The notes under the pieces: model-generated | Databases searched by the model: none | What the model was told of the DNA's origin: nothing | Seen by the model: only the letters and a program-made list of their open reading frames with translations | DNA from: SpSt-333 sp964371615 | Lineage (GTDB): Bacteria; Bacteroidota; Ignavibacteria; UBA10030; UBA8401 | NCBI GenBank assembly: GCA_964371615.1 | Contig: CAYJMS010000002.1 | Span: forward strand, 558,001 to 622,000 | Length of the DNA stretch: 64,000 nt | Direction of reading: 5' to 3' | In this document: positions 25,781 through 34,931 of the stretch, piece by piece | Layout of the letters: the number at the start of each line of letters is the position of its first letter | Numbering within the stretch: the first letter of the stretch is position 1 | Program-made: the position numbers and the translations under genes

Positions 25781-26850
25781 GCGTGGCCATTATTTAACAC
25801 ATCATCATAAAAAGACAGACATCGTCTAGCAATGGAATTCCATTCATACTGAACCAATCGGTCTTTTGCGCTTTTTAACCGTTCGCTTTGTCCGTCATCT
25901 TTTATCGCTGAACGCACTGCTTCATAGAGGTCTCCTTCTTTTCCGAGACGAAAAAAGTGGGCAGCCTGACCAGCAACTTCCCGATTAGTCGGGATATCGC
26001 TTGCGATAATGGGACGTCCGCAATACATCGCTTCCAACAACGGTATACCAAATCCCTCCCTCAAAGAGGGAACGATAACTGCCGAGGCTGATCGGTACAG
26101 TTCCGCCAGTTTTGCGATGGAGGGTCTCTTCACCCAAACAACATCTAGTGGACTCGCCAAACGCATAGATTGTTCGATATCCTCGAACCCAAATCCCGGT
26201 GAACCGGCGAGTACCAGCCGCAACGGTGGAATCGCATCCCTTTTCCTTCCTTCTGCGAGCATTTCAACCAGCCATTTCACGTTCTTCTTCTTGTTTAATT
26301 GTCCAACGAACAGGATCGACGGAGTGTCGGTCGCATTCTCGGCAGTAGTGTCAGCCGCTGTCATGAATTCCGTAGACAGTCCGACACCGAGGTATCGAAC
26401 ATTTATCTCGGGTAATCCAAACCTCTCCAAAATTTCGTTACGGACGGATTCAGTATCGGTTACGATCAGATCTGCCCGTTGGAGCGCACGGTGAATGATG
26501 TAGCGAAAATACATCGCATACGGCAAAGAGTGCATATCCGATAATACCAACGGATCGAGATCATGAATAGTTACGATGTACCGCACATCATTTCGCTTCG
26601 GTGGCACGTAAACATTGGTAAAATGCACCGCATCAATCTGGTTCTGAATACCAGACAGGAAATGCCGTACCTTCAAGAAATAATGTATACGGTGCACAGC
26701 GCGTTCACCTTTGCCGACAGAACTGACGGGCGCTTCCTCTATGATCAATCCTGGCTCTGCATTGACTTTTAATGCGCTCAATAGGGAATCAGAATAGTTT
26801 CCAATCCCGGTCATTGGGGGCGCGTTCCCCCTGTCGATATAAATCTTCGT
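25777..26850 (-). CDS. Glycosyltransferase family 4, probable ACG (or ATT) start
   Basis: A GT-B enzyme with SILFVGQLNKKKNVKWLVEM, LRLVLAGSPGFGFEDI, and the donor-site SLREGFGIPLLEAMYCGRPI motif. The first canonical ATG (26814) gives 345 residues beginning MTGIGNYSDSLL, which lacks the first beta-strand. In-frame codons upstream read (ACG)KIYIDRGNAPPMTGIG, exactly the expected family N-terminus, and a GAGG ribosome site lies eight bases before the ACG at 26850. No ATG, GTG or TTG exists in this extension before an overlap with the previous gene. I therefore place the start at ACG 26850 (ATT 26853 is the alternative), 357 residues. Overlaps the next gene by four bases. Confidence 0.85.
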   Translation of the reverse strand, partial: TKIYIDRGNAPPMTGIGNYSDSLLSALKVNAEPGLIIEEAPVSSVGKGERAVHRIHYFLKVRHFLSGIQNQIDAVHFTNVYVPPKRNDVRYIVTIHDLDPLVLSDMHSLPYAMYFRYIIHRALQRADLIVTDTESVRNEILERFGLPEINVRYLGVGLSTEFMTAADTTAENATDTPSILFVGQLNKKKNVKWLVEMLAEGRKRDAIPPLRLVLAGSPGFGFEDIEQSMRLASPLDVVWVKRPSIAKLAELYRSASAVIVPSLREGFGIPLLEAMYCGRPIIASDIPTNREVAGQAAHFFRLGKEGDLYEAVRSAIKDDGQSERLKSAKDRLVQYEWNSIARRCLSFYDDVLNNGHA

Positions 26851-26860
26851 AATAAGAACC

Positions 26861-27829
26861 TCATTTTTTAAGGTCGCGGGTATTGAATACTGCCATCGAT
26901 GATGACAATGCGCTATAGGTGCATCGGTGGAATCGTCCCCGCCAATAATCCGCCATGGCGAACATAAGTGCTATTGATAACTTCCGCCGCTTTATGGACC
27001 ATCGGAATAATTTAGCGATGATCATCGCATGAAGGAACAGCATTGATGCGATCTTTTTCCACCCCCCGATCCTCGTCGCTGCGAACAGCAATCTGTTCCT
27101 CATGGAATAATATAAAGACATCGGACCAATATCTCCATCATTGACCTTATGATTGATCCTAGCACCCGGAACATACAGGATAGTAAACCCGTACAGCGTC
27201 AGTCGATATGAAAGTTCCACATCCTCTTGGTACATAAAGTATCTGTCGTCGAATCGTCCGACCGCGAGAACGGCTCTTGCCGTAATCATGAAGGAGCAAC
27301 CGGAAAAGAACGTGACAGGAATCGAGGCACTGTTATTAGAGCGTTCGGTATCAACGATCAACGAGACGCCCGTCGAACGGATTAGGTCCAAATAACCTCC
27401 CAGATACCATGGACGATTCGGTTCATTATGGTAATAGATACTTGGTGCCGCCACCGCTGCACCATCATTTTGATCAAGAGCTTGGCAGAGGGTTCGAATA
27501 GCATCCGGGTCGATAATGACGTCACTGTTTGTTACAAATAGATATGTGGGATTTTCCCTCATGGCCTCATCGATCCCTGCATTCATACCACCGGTATATC
27601 CCAGATTCTTCTCGGTGATCAACAATCGGATGTCTGGATAGGCCGTCCGGATCTGAACGACAGAATCATCCGGGGAATGGTTATCCACAACGATCAATCG
27701 GTCTCGAGTAATGCCTGCAGAGAGCAATGTTGCAATACAGTCAATTGTATCTTCCCCACGACAATAATTGAGCACAATTGCTCGTATATCCCTTGATCGC
27801 TCTCTGACAATAGGTAGAGAATACGTCAT
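26861..27829 (-). CDS. Glycosyltransferase family 2 (rhamnosyltransferase-like)
   Basis: A 322-residue GT2 enzyme. It has RAIVLNYCRGEDTIDCIATL, LIVVDNHSPDDSV, NLGYTGGMNAGIDEAMRENP and YLFVTNSDVIIDPDAI, where NSD replaces the common DxD metal motif. The FMYQEDVELSYRLTLYGF segment provides the ED motif of the catalytic base. A short hydrophobic tail near the C-terminus may anchor it to the membrane. The start overlaps the previous gene by four bases, so it belongs to a chain of coupled glycosyltransferases. Donor and acceptor are unknown. Confidence 0.9.
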   Translation of the reverse strand: MTYSLPIVRERSRDIRAIVLNYCRGEDTIDCIATLLSAGITRDRLIVVDNHSPDDSVVQIRTAYPDIRLLITEKNLGYTGGMNAGIDEAMRENPTYLFVTNSDVIIDPDAIRTLCQALDQNDGAAVAAPSIYYHNEPNRPWYLGGYLDLIRSTGVSLIVDTERSNNSASIPVTFFSGCSFMITARAVLAVGRFDDRYFMYQEDVELSYRLTLYGFTILYVPGARINHKVNDGDIGPMSLYYSMRNRLLFAATRIGGWKKIASMLFLHAMIIAKLFRWSIKRRKLSIALMFAMADYWRGRFHRCTYSALSSSMAVFNTRDLKK

Positions 27830-28686
27830 AACAACTTACCATAATTCCCTAAGACAAAATCGACGAACCCACGGATGATACATTTTAACCTGGAACGCCG
27901 TTCGCTCTCCAACAGTAACGACTTTAACAACATCTTAATCACCAATGCGAGTTGAACGATGCAAAACAGGGGGAACCGAACGACATACGTAGAGAAAAGA
28001 TACAATACATTCCTTACTAGGTAGTAATAGCGAAACGGCGGATAATTACTGGTGGAATAATCCAACCAAAGAAATCGATGTCTTTTCAATACACCCCAAG
28101 AATGATGAAGGATAGCATCGTTGACTTGGAAGATTCGGTACCCATTTCGGCGTAACCTCAGACAATACTCATGGTCCACATAATCGATGAACAATTTTTC
28201 GCAAAAGGGTCCGGATTCGTTGTAGGCCTTTAGATTGAGTATATTTCCTGATGTCATCACCGATGGAATCTCTGAAATGCCGACTCTTGTGATTACAGTT
28301 TTTCCATCCTTGAGCTGATACACGGGGGCCAGTATGCCAAAATGGTAACCGGAAACAATATGTCGGCGCATCCTTTCGATCATCTGCTCATCAGGAAAAC
28401 TATCTTGATCCATCGTTAAAAGGTACCGATATCCACGATCTATTGCAAAATTCGCTCCAACATTCATTGCTGCTGCCATCCCGATATTATCACCTTGAGA
28501 ATAATAGGTTACATTGGCGAACAATGAAACCGCCAACCGTATGTCATCTCGTTCCGGCACGGAATTGTCAACGAGAAAAACATGCCCTGTGAACCGTGCA
28601 ATTATTTCGATATTCCTGAGTACCTCTTCCGTTTTCGGATGGAACAGGACAATCACTGAAGCAATATCAATCGCATCCGCCCTCAA
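27826..28686 (-). CDS. Glycosyltransferase family 2 (rhamnosyltransferase-like)
   Basis: A 286-residue GT2 enzyme with ASVIVLFHPKTEEVLRNIE at the N-terminus, VFLVDNSVPERDDI, YYSQGDNIGMAAAMNVGANF and LLTMDQDSFPDEQMI, which supplies the DQD metal motif. KLFIDYVDHEYCLRLRRNGY and LHHSWG follow in the usual order for rhamnosyltransferases of the RfbF/WbbL class. A hydrophobic stretch occurs near residues 235-260. Start and stop overlap both neighbours by four bases. The order of motifs fits transfer of a deoxyhexose, but the sugar is not proven. Confidence 0.9.
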   Translation of the reverse strand: MRADAIDIASVIVLFHPKTEEVLRNIEIIARFTGHVFLVDNSVPERDDIRLAVSLFANVTYYSQGDNIGMAAAMNVGANFAIDRGYRYLLTMDQDSFPDEQMIERMRRHIVSGYHFGILAPVYQLKDGKTVITRVGISEIPSVMTSGNILNLKAYNESGPFCEKLFIDYVDHEYCLRLRRNGYRIFQVNDAILHHSWGVLKRHRFLWLDYSTSNYPPFRYYYLVRNVLYLFSTYVVRFPLFCIVQLALVIKMLLKSLLLESERRSRLKCIIRGFVDFVLGNYGKLL

Positions 28687-29480
28687 AGGTATCCCACTCT
28701 TCCATGTTCATGTAACCACCGGTCAACGGAAGGTTCCAACGTTCCTGTCAATTCCCAGGGATATCCGCCATTTTTTAACTTGAAATATAATGAAAAGACC
28801 TTCATGCGGACCCGTTGAACTGTGTCGTTCCGTCGGATGATGCTTCGTTCGAGAGAAGGATCAAGATCGAGGATAGCCTTGTCACTACCCTCGATATCCG
28901 CAAACCATCCGAAGGGCGGATGACCCCCACTACGGATGATCCGGTACGTATGGTCGACATGTTCATATGCATTCCGGTAAAAAGTGTCCATCAGACCCAC
29001 ACGTCTTATAATCTCTTGGGTGTAATAGGAGAACGCTCCGACAAGATGACGGTTCAGCACCACCGTTGTGTTATCGTGGTACTCACGGCGGAGGCGCGGT
29101 GCGGGATTACCTGTTGCGTTCTTGTTCATGGGGCCATGATATCCATAATTGAAATGGTGGATTCCGGATAATCCGGCCGCGTGGATATAACGTTCGAGAA
29201 TTCTTTGGTCTGCAATCACTATATCGTCTTCGCACAGAAAGAGGTGGTCGCAATCTCCGTCTAGGAGAAGCTGTAGTGCCTCGTTCTTCGATCGTCCAAC
29301 TCCGAGGTTCCGTCGATGCTGAACTATTTCGGATACCGTCCCGGGATATGAAGAGCTGTCATACTCTGCTCCATCGTTCACTACCAGAACACGATCAACA
29401 GCCGGCAATGAAGAAGCACAGCGTCGGAAGAGATCCTCTCTGTTACATGTAATGACTGCAATACCGATTCTGTGTCCCAT
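28683..29480 (-). CDS. GT2-like glycosyltransferase
   Basis: A 265-residue GT-A-fold protein. It begins IGIAVITCNREDLFRRCASS, has RVLVVNDGAEYD, RRNLGVGRSKNEALQLLLDG and a HLFLCEDDIVIAD segment that likely holds the metal-binding acidic residues. Later parts (NAYEHVDHTYRIIRSGGHPP) are less like standard GT2 and recall short capsule transferases. The ATG follows directly after the stop of the previous gene (TAAATG). Function in the cluster is clear by context; substrate is not. Confidence 0.82.
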   Translation of the reverse strand: MGHRIGIAVITCNREDLFRRCASSLPAVDRVLVVNDGAEYDSSSYPGTVSEIVQHRRNLGVGRSKNEALQLLLDGDCDHLFLCEDDIVIADQRILERYIHAAGLSGIHHFNYGYHGPMNKNATGNPAPRLRREYHDNTTVVLNRHLVGAFSYYTQEIIRRVGLMDTFYRNAYEHVDHTYRIIRSGGHPPFGWFADIEGSDKAILDLDPSLERSIIRRNDTVQRVRMKVFSLYFKLKNGGYPWELTGTLEPSVDRWLHEHGRVGYL

Positions 29481-30530
29481 TTATGCCGCCGATGACAACT
29501 TTGTGCGCAATAGATCGTACCGCATTCTCATCATCCCTCCCGATGAAACATCACGGTAATTTTCAGCAAATCGAATGGCAGCGTCCATATCCCCTTTCTG
29601 TTCCTCCATCAAAGAAAGCAGCCAAAAGTGGAACATCTTTGGGAGGATCTGCCATTGTGGTGCAGCGGTATCAATGATACGGTGAACGACAGCATATCCA
29701 ATCCAAGGAATCATGGCCTTCAATCGTAATCGACGGTAAAGCGCGATAAAACCATCGTGAGAGAGACTCCGAAGATACTCATTTGCATATTTTTCTTTGA
29801 CCGCATATGTCTCGGCTTCGGTGCGCCGCGGTTCTTGATGTTCCTTATTGCCATTTTCAGCGGAGAGGTAATACAGACCTAATACCTCGTCAACTTTTAC
29901 CATTCCGTACCGCATGCCGACTCGACAAACAAAATCGTAGTCACCGGCAATCTCGAACGATTCATCGAACCAGATATTATCGATGAAATGGACCGACGCA
30001 CGCCACAAAGCCTGTGGACCGCAAATGTAATGAAGAAACAACCGTAGAGGCGAGAAAACCGGCCATATTATCCGGTCATTACGCGATGCGGCGGCAAATA
30101 TAATATTTTTTTCATTCACACGGTACTGATCGGCATATGCAACAGCGCACGATGGCGCCGCTTCGAGTGCAGCGACAAGTCGTCGGATAGCGTCTGGATG
30201 TAAACGGTCGTCAGTATTTGCGTTGGTAATATACGGCGCCGTGCTCATACCGATCCCCCGGTTCCAGGCCGCATAGATTGTCTCTCTCTCGATTGTACGG
30301 ACGTACCGTATGTTGGGATATCGGCCGAAATATTCTTTTTGAATGATGGTATCTTCATTTTGATTCGACCCACTATTCACAATGATGATCTCCAACCGAT
30401 CTCCGAGTGTTTGTGCAAGTAGATCATCGATGCGACCCCTGATGAACTCTTCGGCATTGTACGTCGAAACGATGGCCGATGCGACGTACCGAGATTGATC
30501 GGCGTCAATACGTGTTGTACTGTCAGGCAT
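29481..30530 (-). CDS. Glycosyltransferase family 2
   Basis: A 349-residue GT2 enzyme with VASAIVSTYNAEEFIRGRID, LEIIIVNSGSNQNED, ETIYAAWNRGIGMSTAPYI and ITNANTDDRLHPDAIRRL, in which the NTDD residues take the place of the DxD metal motif. FDESFEIAGDYDFVCRVGMR is the usual acceptor-side segment. ATG 30530 gives an eight-base overlap with the flippase stop (ATGCCTGA). The open frame runs 39 codons further up but lies inside the flippase gene and is rejected. A helical C-terminal 80 residues may contact the membrane or a partner. Confidence 0.88.
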   Translation of the reverse strand: MPDSTTRIDADQSRYVASAIVSTYNAEEFIRGRIDDLLAQTLGDRLEIIIVNSGSNQNEDTIIQKEYFGRYPNIRYVRTIERETIYAAWNRGIGMSTAPYITNANTDDRLHPDAIRRLVAALEAAPSCAVAYADQYRVNEKNIIFAAASRNDRIIWPVFSPLRLFLHYICGPQALWRASVHFIDNIWFDESFEIAGDYDFVCRVGMRYGMVKVDEVLGLYYLSAENGNKEHQEPRRTEAETYAVKEKYANEYLRSLSHDGFIALYRRLRLKAMIPWIGYAVVHRIIDTAAPQWQILPKMFHFWLLSLMEEQKGDMDAAIRFAENYRDVSSGGMMRMRYDLLRTKLSSAA

Positions 30531-32031
30531 CCACACCTCGTATGCCGATGCTGGTGAACGGAATACGCCCCATCGCCACACGGATATCATTGTTGGAAAC
30601 GATTGAGAAAACTCGTACCGCAATGATTCCGAGGACTCCATCGACAATTCCTACTAATATTGCCATTGAGATCAACGATGATACACTAGAGGTGATGATT
30701 ATGTTCACTGCTGCCAATCCAGCGGCGATCATCGCAGATTTCCAAATCTCAATCGGACCGGAAAGTAGCCTGCTCTGCGCGATGCTTGATTGCCATCGAA
30801 TCAACAGCAATTGTGTCGTCGTCACCGCTCCAACAAAGCCAATAATGGCGCCTTGGAATCCGTACAAAGCCACCAACGGAAAGAAATATAAAACGCCAAA
30901 AAAAGCATTCAGGGATTGGATGATAAATGTCTTCCCTGGATGTCCTTTCATCAAGAGGAAAAAATACATCGGGATGCCGCTGGCGGTTACCAAATGGACG
31001 ATAACCAGTACGCGAACAGCATAGATGACCTCGGATGGATTGCCACCCAGCCATAGCCGTACCACTGGGTCGGCAATAAAATAGAAGAAGACCGAAAATG
31101 GTAGCGCCAACAACAACAATTTTCGGGAAACCCAGTGCACGAGCGGTTTCACCATCTCTTCCGAGCCGGACGCGATCTTCGGCATCAACGGATATAATCC
31201 TTTCTCGATGACGCCCCAGACCAATGTCTTGATCCGAAAAGCGATATCGAAAAAACCCACTTCGTTGATTCCGATGTAGCGGGCAATGAGCACTTTGGCG
31301 AACGGTTCGTAGAAGAACCCAGCTAAGGATGTCATGTATATCTTGAATCCATAATCTATATGTTTTCTCAGTCGCGGCTTCCATCCGTGGAATACGCCAG
31401 TGATATCAGTGAATTTCCAGTTTTTAAAGAATGTAATAAGTAGAATGAGAAACCATGCTACAGCCGTCACTTCATAAATGATAGATATTTCATAGAACGA
31501 ACCGCTGGCGATAAGGACGGCGATGACACCAATCCTGTTCATTGTCAATAGCATAATCTGCAGACTGTTTGAAATGTAGATTTTTTTAATCGAATCCAGC
31601 ACTGCCGTGATCACCTGACCGACAAACATCAACGCATTTGTCAGTACTATCGCATTCAACAATGAAATGGTTCCCCTATTGATGAATCTCTCCGGCACAC
31701 CCAACACTGACCGAAGAATTTCTTCATTCCAGTAGACGATGACTGCCGTGATAATTGCAGACAAAACGACTACTGCCGAGAAAGAGAGCACGATATCCTT
31801 GTCCGATTCTCTTCCAACCCCCTGCTCGCTCACGAACTTCAAAACCGAGAAATTGAACCCGATGTTGATGAAATAACCAAACATTCCTACCGTATTCACA
31901 AGAATGAACACTCCATATCCATCTGCACCGAGATACCGTAGAATGACCGGGATGCTAACCAATTGCACGATGGCATTGACGACGATGAACAAGATACCGG
32001 AAAGAGAATTATATAGATATACCCGCTTCAT
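30523..32031 (-). CDS. O-unit flippase (Wzx-like)
   Basis: A 502-residue inner-membrane protein with about 14 hydrophobic segments, starting VYLYNSLSGILFIVVNAIVQ as is typical of polysaccharide-biosynthesis flippases. It is expected to flip undecaprenyl-linked repeat units to the periplasm. It lies directly between the Wzy-like polymerase and a GT2 gene, which supports the Wzx role. It is only distantly similar by eye to the second flippase at 14896-16344. Confidence 0.88.
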   Translation of the reverse strand: MKRVYLYNSLSGILFIVVNAIVQLVSIPVILRYLGADGYGVFILVNTVGMFGYFINIGFNFSVLKFVSEQGVGRESDKDIVLSFSAVVVLSAIITAVIVYWNEEILRSVLGVPERFINRGTISLLNAIVLTNALMFVGQVITAVLDSIKKIYISNSLQIMLLTMNRIGVIAVLIASGSFYEISIIYEVTAVAWFLILLITFFKNWKFTDITGVFHGWKPRLRKHIDYGFKIYMTSLAGFFYEPFAKVLIARYIGINEVGFFDIAFRIKTLVWGVIEKGLYPLMPKIASGSEEMVKPLVHWVSRKLLLLALPFSVFFYFIADPVVRLWLGGNPSEVIYAVRVLVIVHLVTASGIPMYFFLLMKGHPGKTFIIQSLNAFFGVLYFFPLVALYGFQGAIIGFVGAVTTTQLLLIRWQSSIAQSRLLSGPIEIWKSAMIAAGLAAVNIIITSSVSSLISMAILVGIVDGVLGIIAVRVFSIVSNNDIRVAMGRIPFTSIGIRGVDA

Positions 32032-32038
32032 TGCTTTA

Positions 32039-33421
32039 TCACTGTGCCGAGAGCCGATCGATTGCGACGATAAAACCCATCAGAATACCGAACAGAACTA
32101 TACCATGCCCCCAAAGCCAAGCATCGGTGGTCAGCATAGATACTAATATGTATAAAATCCCACTACCCACCGAGTAGACAGTCGATCGGTCCGGATGGTT
32201 CATGTTCTTCTTTACAACTCGCCATACGAATTGACCAACTGCCCTGATCATTAAACTAAATACTATTAATCCGATGATACCTGTCTCCACCAAAACGGCA
32301 ATCACAGTCTGATGCGGAGTTAATGTCTCGACGTACATTGCAAACAATGGTTCTGGAATCGTATAAAAGTACATCGATGACAATGGGAATGAGTACGCAC
32401 CAATGCCAAGAAATGGATTGGCTATGAAAGCATTATAGGCAGTGTGCCAGAGCAGTAGACGGGACACCAATGAGTTCTTTACATCACCGGTCTCAGTGAT
32501 AAGAGGGTCCGATCCTCCACTTACATCTCCTAGTCGTTGGAAGGTATCCGGATTCAAAGTGACAGCAACCATGAAGCCTACCGCAAGGACGATGACACCT
32601 ATCGCAACAATCCGGCGCATTGTTCCGGTGGTTAATCCCATCGCTGATTCATTTTTCCAAATGAGTATGCTCAATAATGAAACAATGACAAACGTAGAGA
32701 TCCATGATGTCCGAGTCTGGGTCAGTATCAATGCTGTAACGAATACAGACATAAGAACACCATATCGGCGCCGTTGGACCGACGAAGGTGCGAACAAGGA
32801 ATGTATGAAGGCTATCGTAATTCCGATTCCAGCGTAATCTACGAACATAATTCCGGCAAAACCGAACACCCGACCGCCTGTCAACAATGCGAGCACCATG
32901 ACATGGATTGAATTTAATAGAACAAAAAAGAGAAATAATGAAAGGAGTCGTTTTATCGTCCCGATGTCTCTGACCGAAGCACCCACCGCTGCAATCAAGC
33001 AAATAAAGATTACGAAATGACTGATGAGCACGAGCGTCATCATCGGTTCGATCGATTTGACGGCCGAGATCACCATTAATGCCAAGTATGCTCCAATGAT
33101 TTTATACGGCGCTGAACCGAAATCGTCTCTTTGAATCCGACGATGGGTCAGAAGGAACGAAATTACAAGCAATGAGGCGAAGAATTCCGAGGACGAAAAT
33201 CCATAATAATGAATGTTATAAAACAGGGTTGCCGGTATCACTACAAGAAGAGAATCGAAATGAAGTAGGGCGATTGCCATCAGAGGCAAAAGTCCGAACA
33301 CCATCACGTACTGTTCTTTAAATCCGGATCCTACAAAGACAATAAACACCACTTGAAGAACTAAGAGGAATAAAATTCCCTGCACGGTTACAGTACGTCC
33401 GTTGTTTGGGATGGCAATCAT
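32039..33421 (-). CDS. O-antigen polymerase/ligase family protein (Wzy/WaaL-like)
   Basis: A 460-residue inner-membrane protein with about 12 hydrophobic segments and one large periplasmic loop (about residues 295-370) containing LLLWHTAYNAFIANPFLGIG and ETLTPHQTVIAVLVETGIIG. This pattern, with the PHQ(T/N) segment, is that of the Wzy_C/O-antigen ligase family. In a Wzx/Wzy/Wzz setting it is more likely the polymerase than a lipid A ligase, but both share the fold. Its ATG shares bases with the Wzz stop (TAATG). Confidence 0.85.
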   Translation of the reverse strand: MIAIPNNGRTVTVQGILFLLVLQVVFIVFVGSGFKEQYVMVFGLLPLMAIALLHFDSLLVVIPATLFYNIHYYGFSSSEFFASLLVISFLLTHRRIQRDDFGSAPYKIIGAYLALMVISAVKSIEPMMTLVLISHFVIFICLIAAVGASVRDIGTIKRLLSLFLFFVLLNSIHVMVLALLTGGRVFGFAGIMFVDYAGIGITIAFIHSLFAPSSVQRRRYGVLMSVFVTALILTQTRTSWISTFVIVSLLSILIWKNESAMGLTTGTMRRIVAIGVIVLAVGFMVAVTLNPDTFQRLGDVSGGSDPLITETGDVKNSLVSRLLLWHTAYNAFIANPFLGIGAYSFPLSSMYFYTIPEPLFAMYVETLTPHQTVIAVLVETGIIGLIVFSLMIRAVGQFVWRVVKKNMNHPDRSTVYSVGSGILYILVSMLTTDAWLWGHGIVLFGILMGFIVAIDRLSAQ

Positions 33422-34611
33422 TACCGGGAGGCCTTTCGCGAGAATATCGACTTAACCTCTTCGCGCAAGAGAATAACTCTTGGATTTACCGAGCGACGGA
33501 TGTGGTCTGCAATGAAGATGTACAGCACGTAGCCAGTAATGCTGAACAACGCTCCAATTAATGCAAAAAGTGATCTGGGTGGCCAGCTCTTCTTCGCCGG
33601 AGGTACTGCATAGTCGATCACCTGGAGCACGGGATAATCCTTCTTCTCTTCTATCTTTGATTGCTCGTATAGTGGTAGTATGAATTCCAGCAACGAACTG
33701 TTGATCTCGACTGTCCTGTACCGACGAAGGAATTCAACTGAAGTCTCCGGCAGATTCTTCATGCCGAGCAGGATGTTCTCCGAACCTTCTTGCGATCTCA
33801 ACTTGTTCAGTTTTTTCTCATACTCAGCGATCTGTATATTCAGCGATTTCACCTCTGGATTCTCTGTATCGTACAATCGTTGCAGTATTGATCGCTGGAT
33901 CTCTTTGGACATTACTTCGGTTTCGATCTTGGCATACATGGCCACGATTTCCGGTACCTGCGACTTCAGATCGTACAAGCCTGATCGTTCCTGGAAACGC
34001 CGGAGAGAATCTTCGGATGCATACAGATCGTGATAAATCTCATCAACCCGTTGACCGAGAAAAATCCTGTTATCCCGAGATTTTTGAACCTTGAGACCAA
34101 TAATCGTTTCATTTAAATAACGGACAATATAGTTGACCATATCTGCCGACAGTCGTGATTCGGGCGAACGCACGACGATTTCAAACGCATCGTCCTTAGT
34201 CTCGTTTGTGATGATATTCTTCTTTAGTTGTTTTATCGCACGTTCTCGGGCATCGATGATTGTTGAATCAATTTTGTACACTTCGAACAATCGGAACTGG
34301 TTGAGAACCGACTCCAAAGCTGTTCGACTGTAGATAATGGTATTATACCTATTGACTGACGATTTTGTGGCGGCGGATCCAAGACCCATCGGCAGGTTCT
34401 TCAATCCTTTCAACATGCTTGGCAGACCGCTTGTGTTGTCATCATCTGAGGGAATAATTACCGCCGATGCCTCGAATTGTTCCTTAATAAAAACGTACAC
34501 GAAACCGTACGAGATAACAACAGAGGCCAGAAAGATGTATGCCAGCAGTTTTCTTCGTTCAATGATGAATAGTACGAGATCGAATAGGTCGATGTTTTTT
34601 TTCTCTGTCAT
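33421..34611 (-). CDS. Wzz/chain-length determinant protein
   Basis: A 396-residue protein with two membrane segments (about 30-50 and near residues 350-375) around a periplasmic coiled region. The N-terminus (KNIDLFDLVLFIIERRKLL) and the proline-rich end (YAVPPAKKSWPPRSLFALIG) are characteristic of Wzz polysaccharide co-polymerases, which set chain length. No C-terminal tyrosine-kinase domain is present. The ATG at 34611 is preferred to an upstream TTG at 34665. It sits between the Wza-like exporter and the polymerase. Confidence 0.9.
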   Translation of the reverse strand: MTEKKNIDLFDLVLFIIERRKLLAYIFLASVVISYGFVYVFIKEQFEASAVIIPSDDDNTSGLPSMLKGLKNLPMGLGSAATKSSVNRYNTIIYSRTALESVLNQFRLFEVYKIDSTIIDARERAIKQLKKNIITNETKDDAFEIVVRSPESRLSADMVNYIVRYLNETIIGLKVQKSRDNRIFLGQRVDEIYHDLYASEDSLRRFQERSGLYDLKSQVPEIVAMYAKIETEVMSKEIQRSILQRLYDTENPEVKSLNIQIAEYEKKLNKLRSQEGSENILLGMKNLPETSVEFLRRYRTVEINSSLLEFILPLYEQSKIEEKKDYPVLQVIDYAVPPAKKSWPPRSLFALIGALFSITGYVLYIFIADHIRRSVNPRVILLREEVKSIFSRKASR

Positions 34612-34931
34612 GTCGTAATCCGGTAGTGATGAATAGATATCGTTTTGCAACTGCTGAACACCCAACTATAGTTTTTAGTATAACAACCGTATTTCTAGGA
34701 GGAAACCATTAGAATCCACACAAACGCACACTCTTCGATTATGGTTGCATCCGGTTTCAACGGATATCGTCCTCTTGCGTACACTCGGTTATGCCTACGG
34801 CCGCTTCAATGAATTCATCCGGTGTTTGTCCAAGGAAGAACGGGACCTATTTAGGATTAGGATCCAGACCAAAGTCTTTTGTATATCCATCGAGGCACCT
34901 CTTGAAAAAATGTCCGCCTGCAATTAATCCT
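34612..34931. other. 320-bp gap between exporter and Wzz genes
   Basis: No credible gene was found on either strand. A purine-rich AGGAGGA at about 34697-34703 on the plus strand is followed by no sensible frame. The piece probably carries the leader of the wzz-wzx-glycosyltransferase run, but I see no clear promoter or terminator. Confidence 0.4.

Noticed and set aside
26814..26863. Frameshift in the GT4 gene
   Set aside because: The frame is continuous from the expected N-terminal strand to the end; only the initiation codon is abnormal, so a rare start fits better than an indel.
34745..34927. 60-codon plus-strand frame in the gap before wzz
   Set aside because: It would be the only plus-strand gene in the window, has no near ribosome site and its product is unlike any family that I know.
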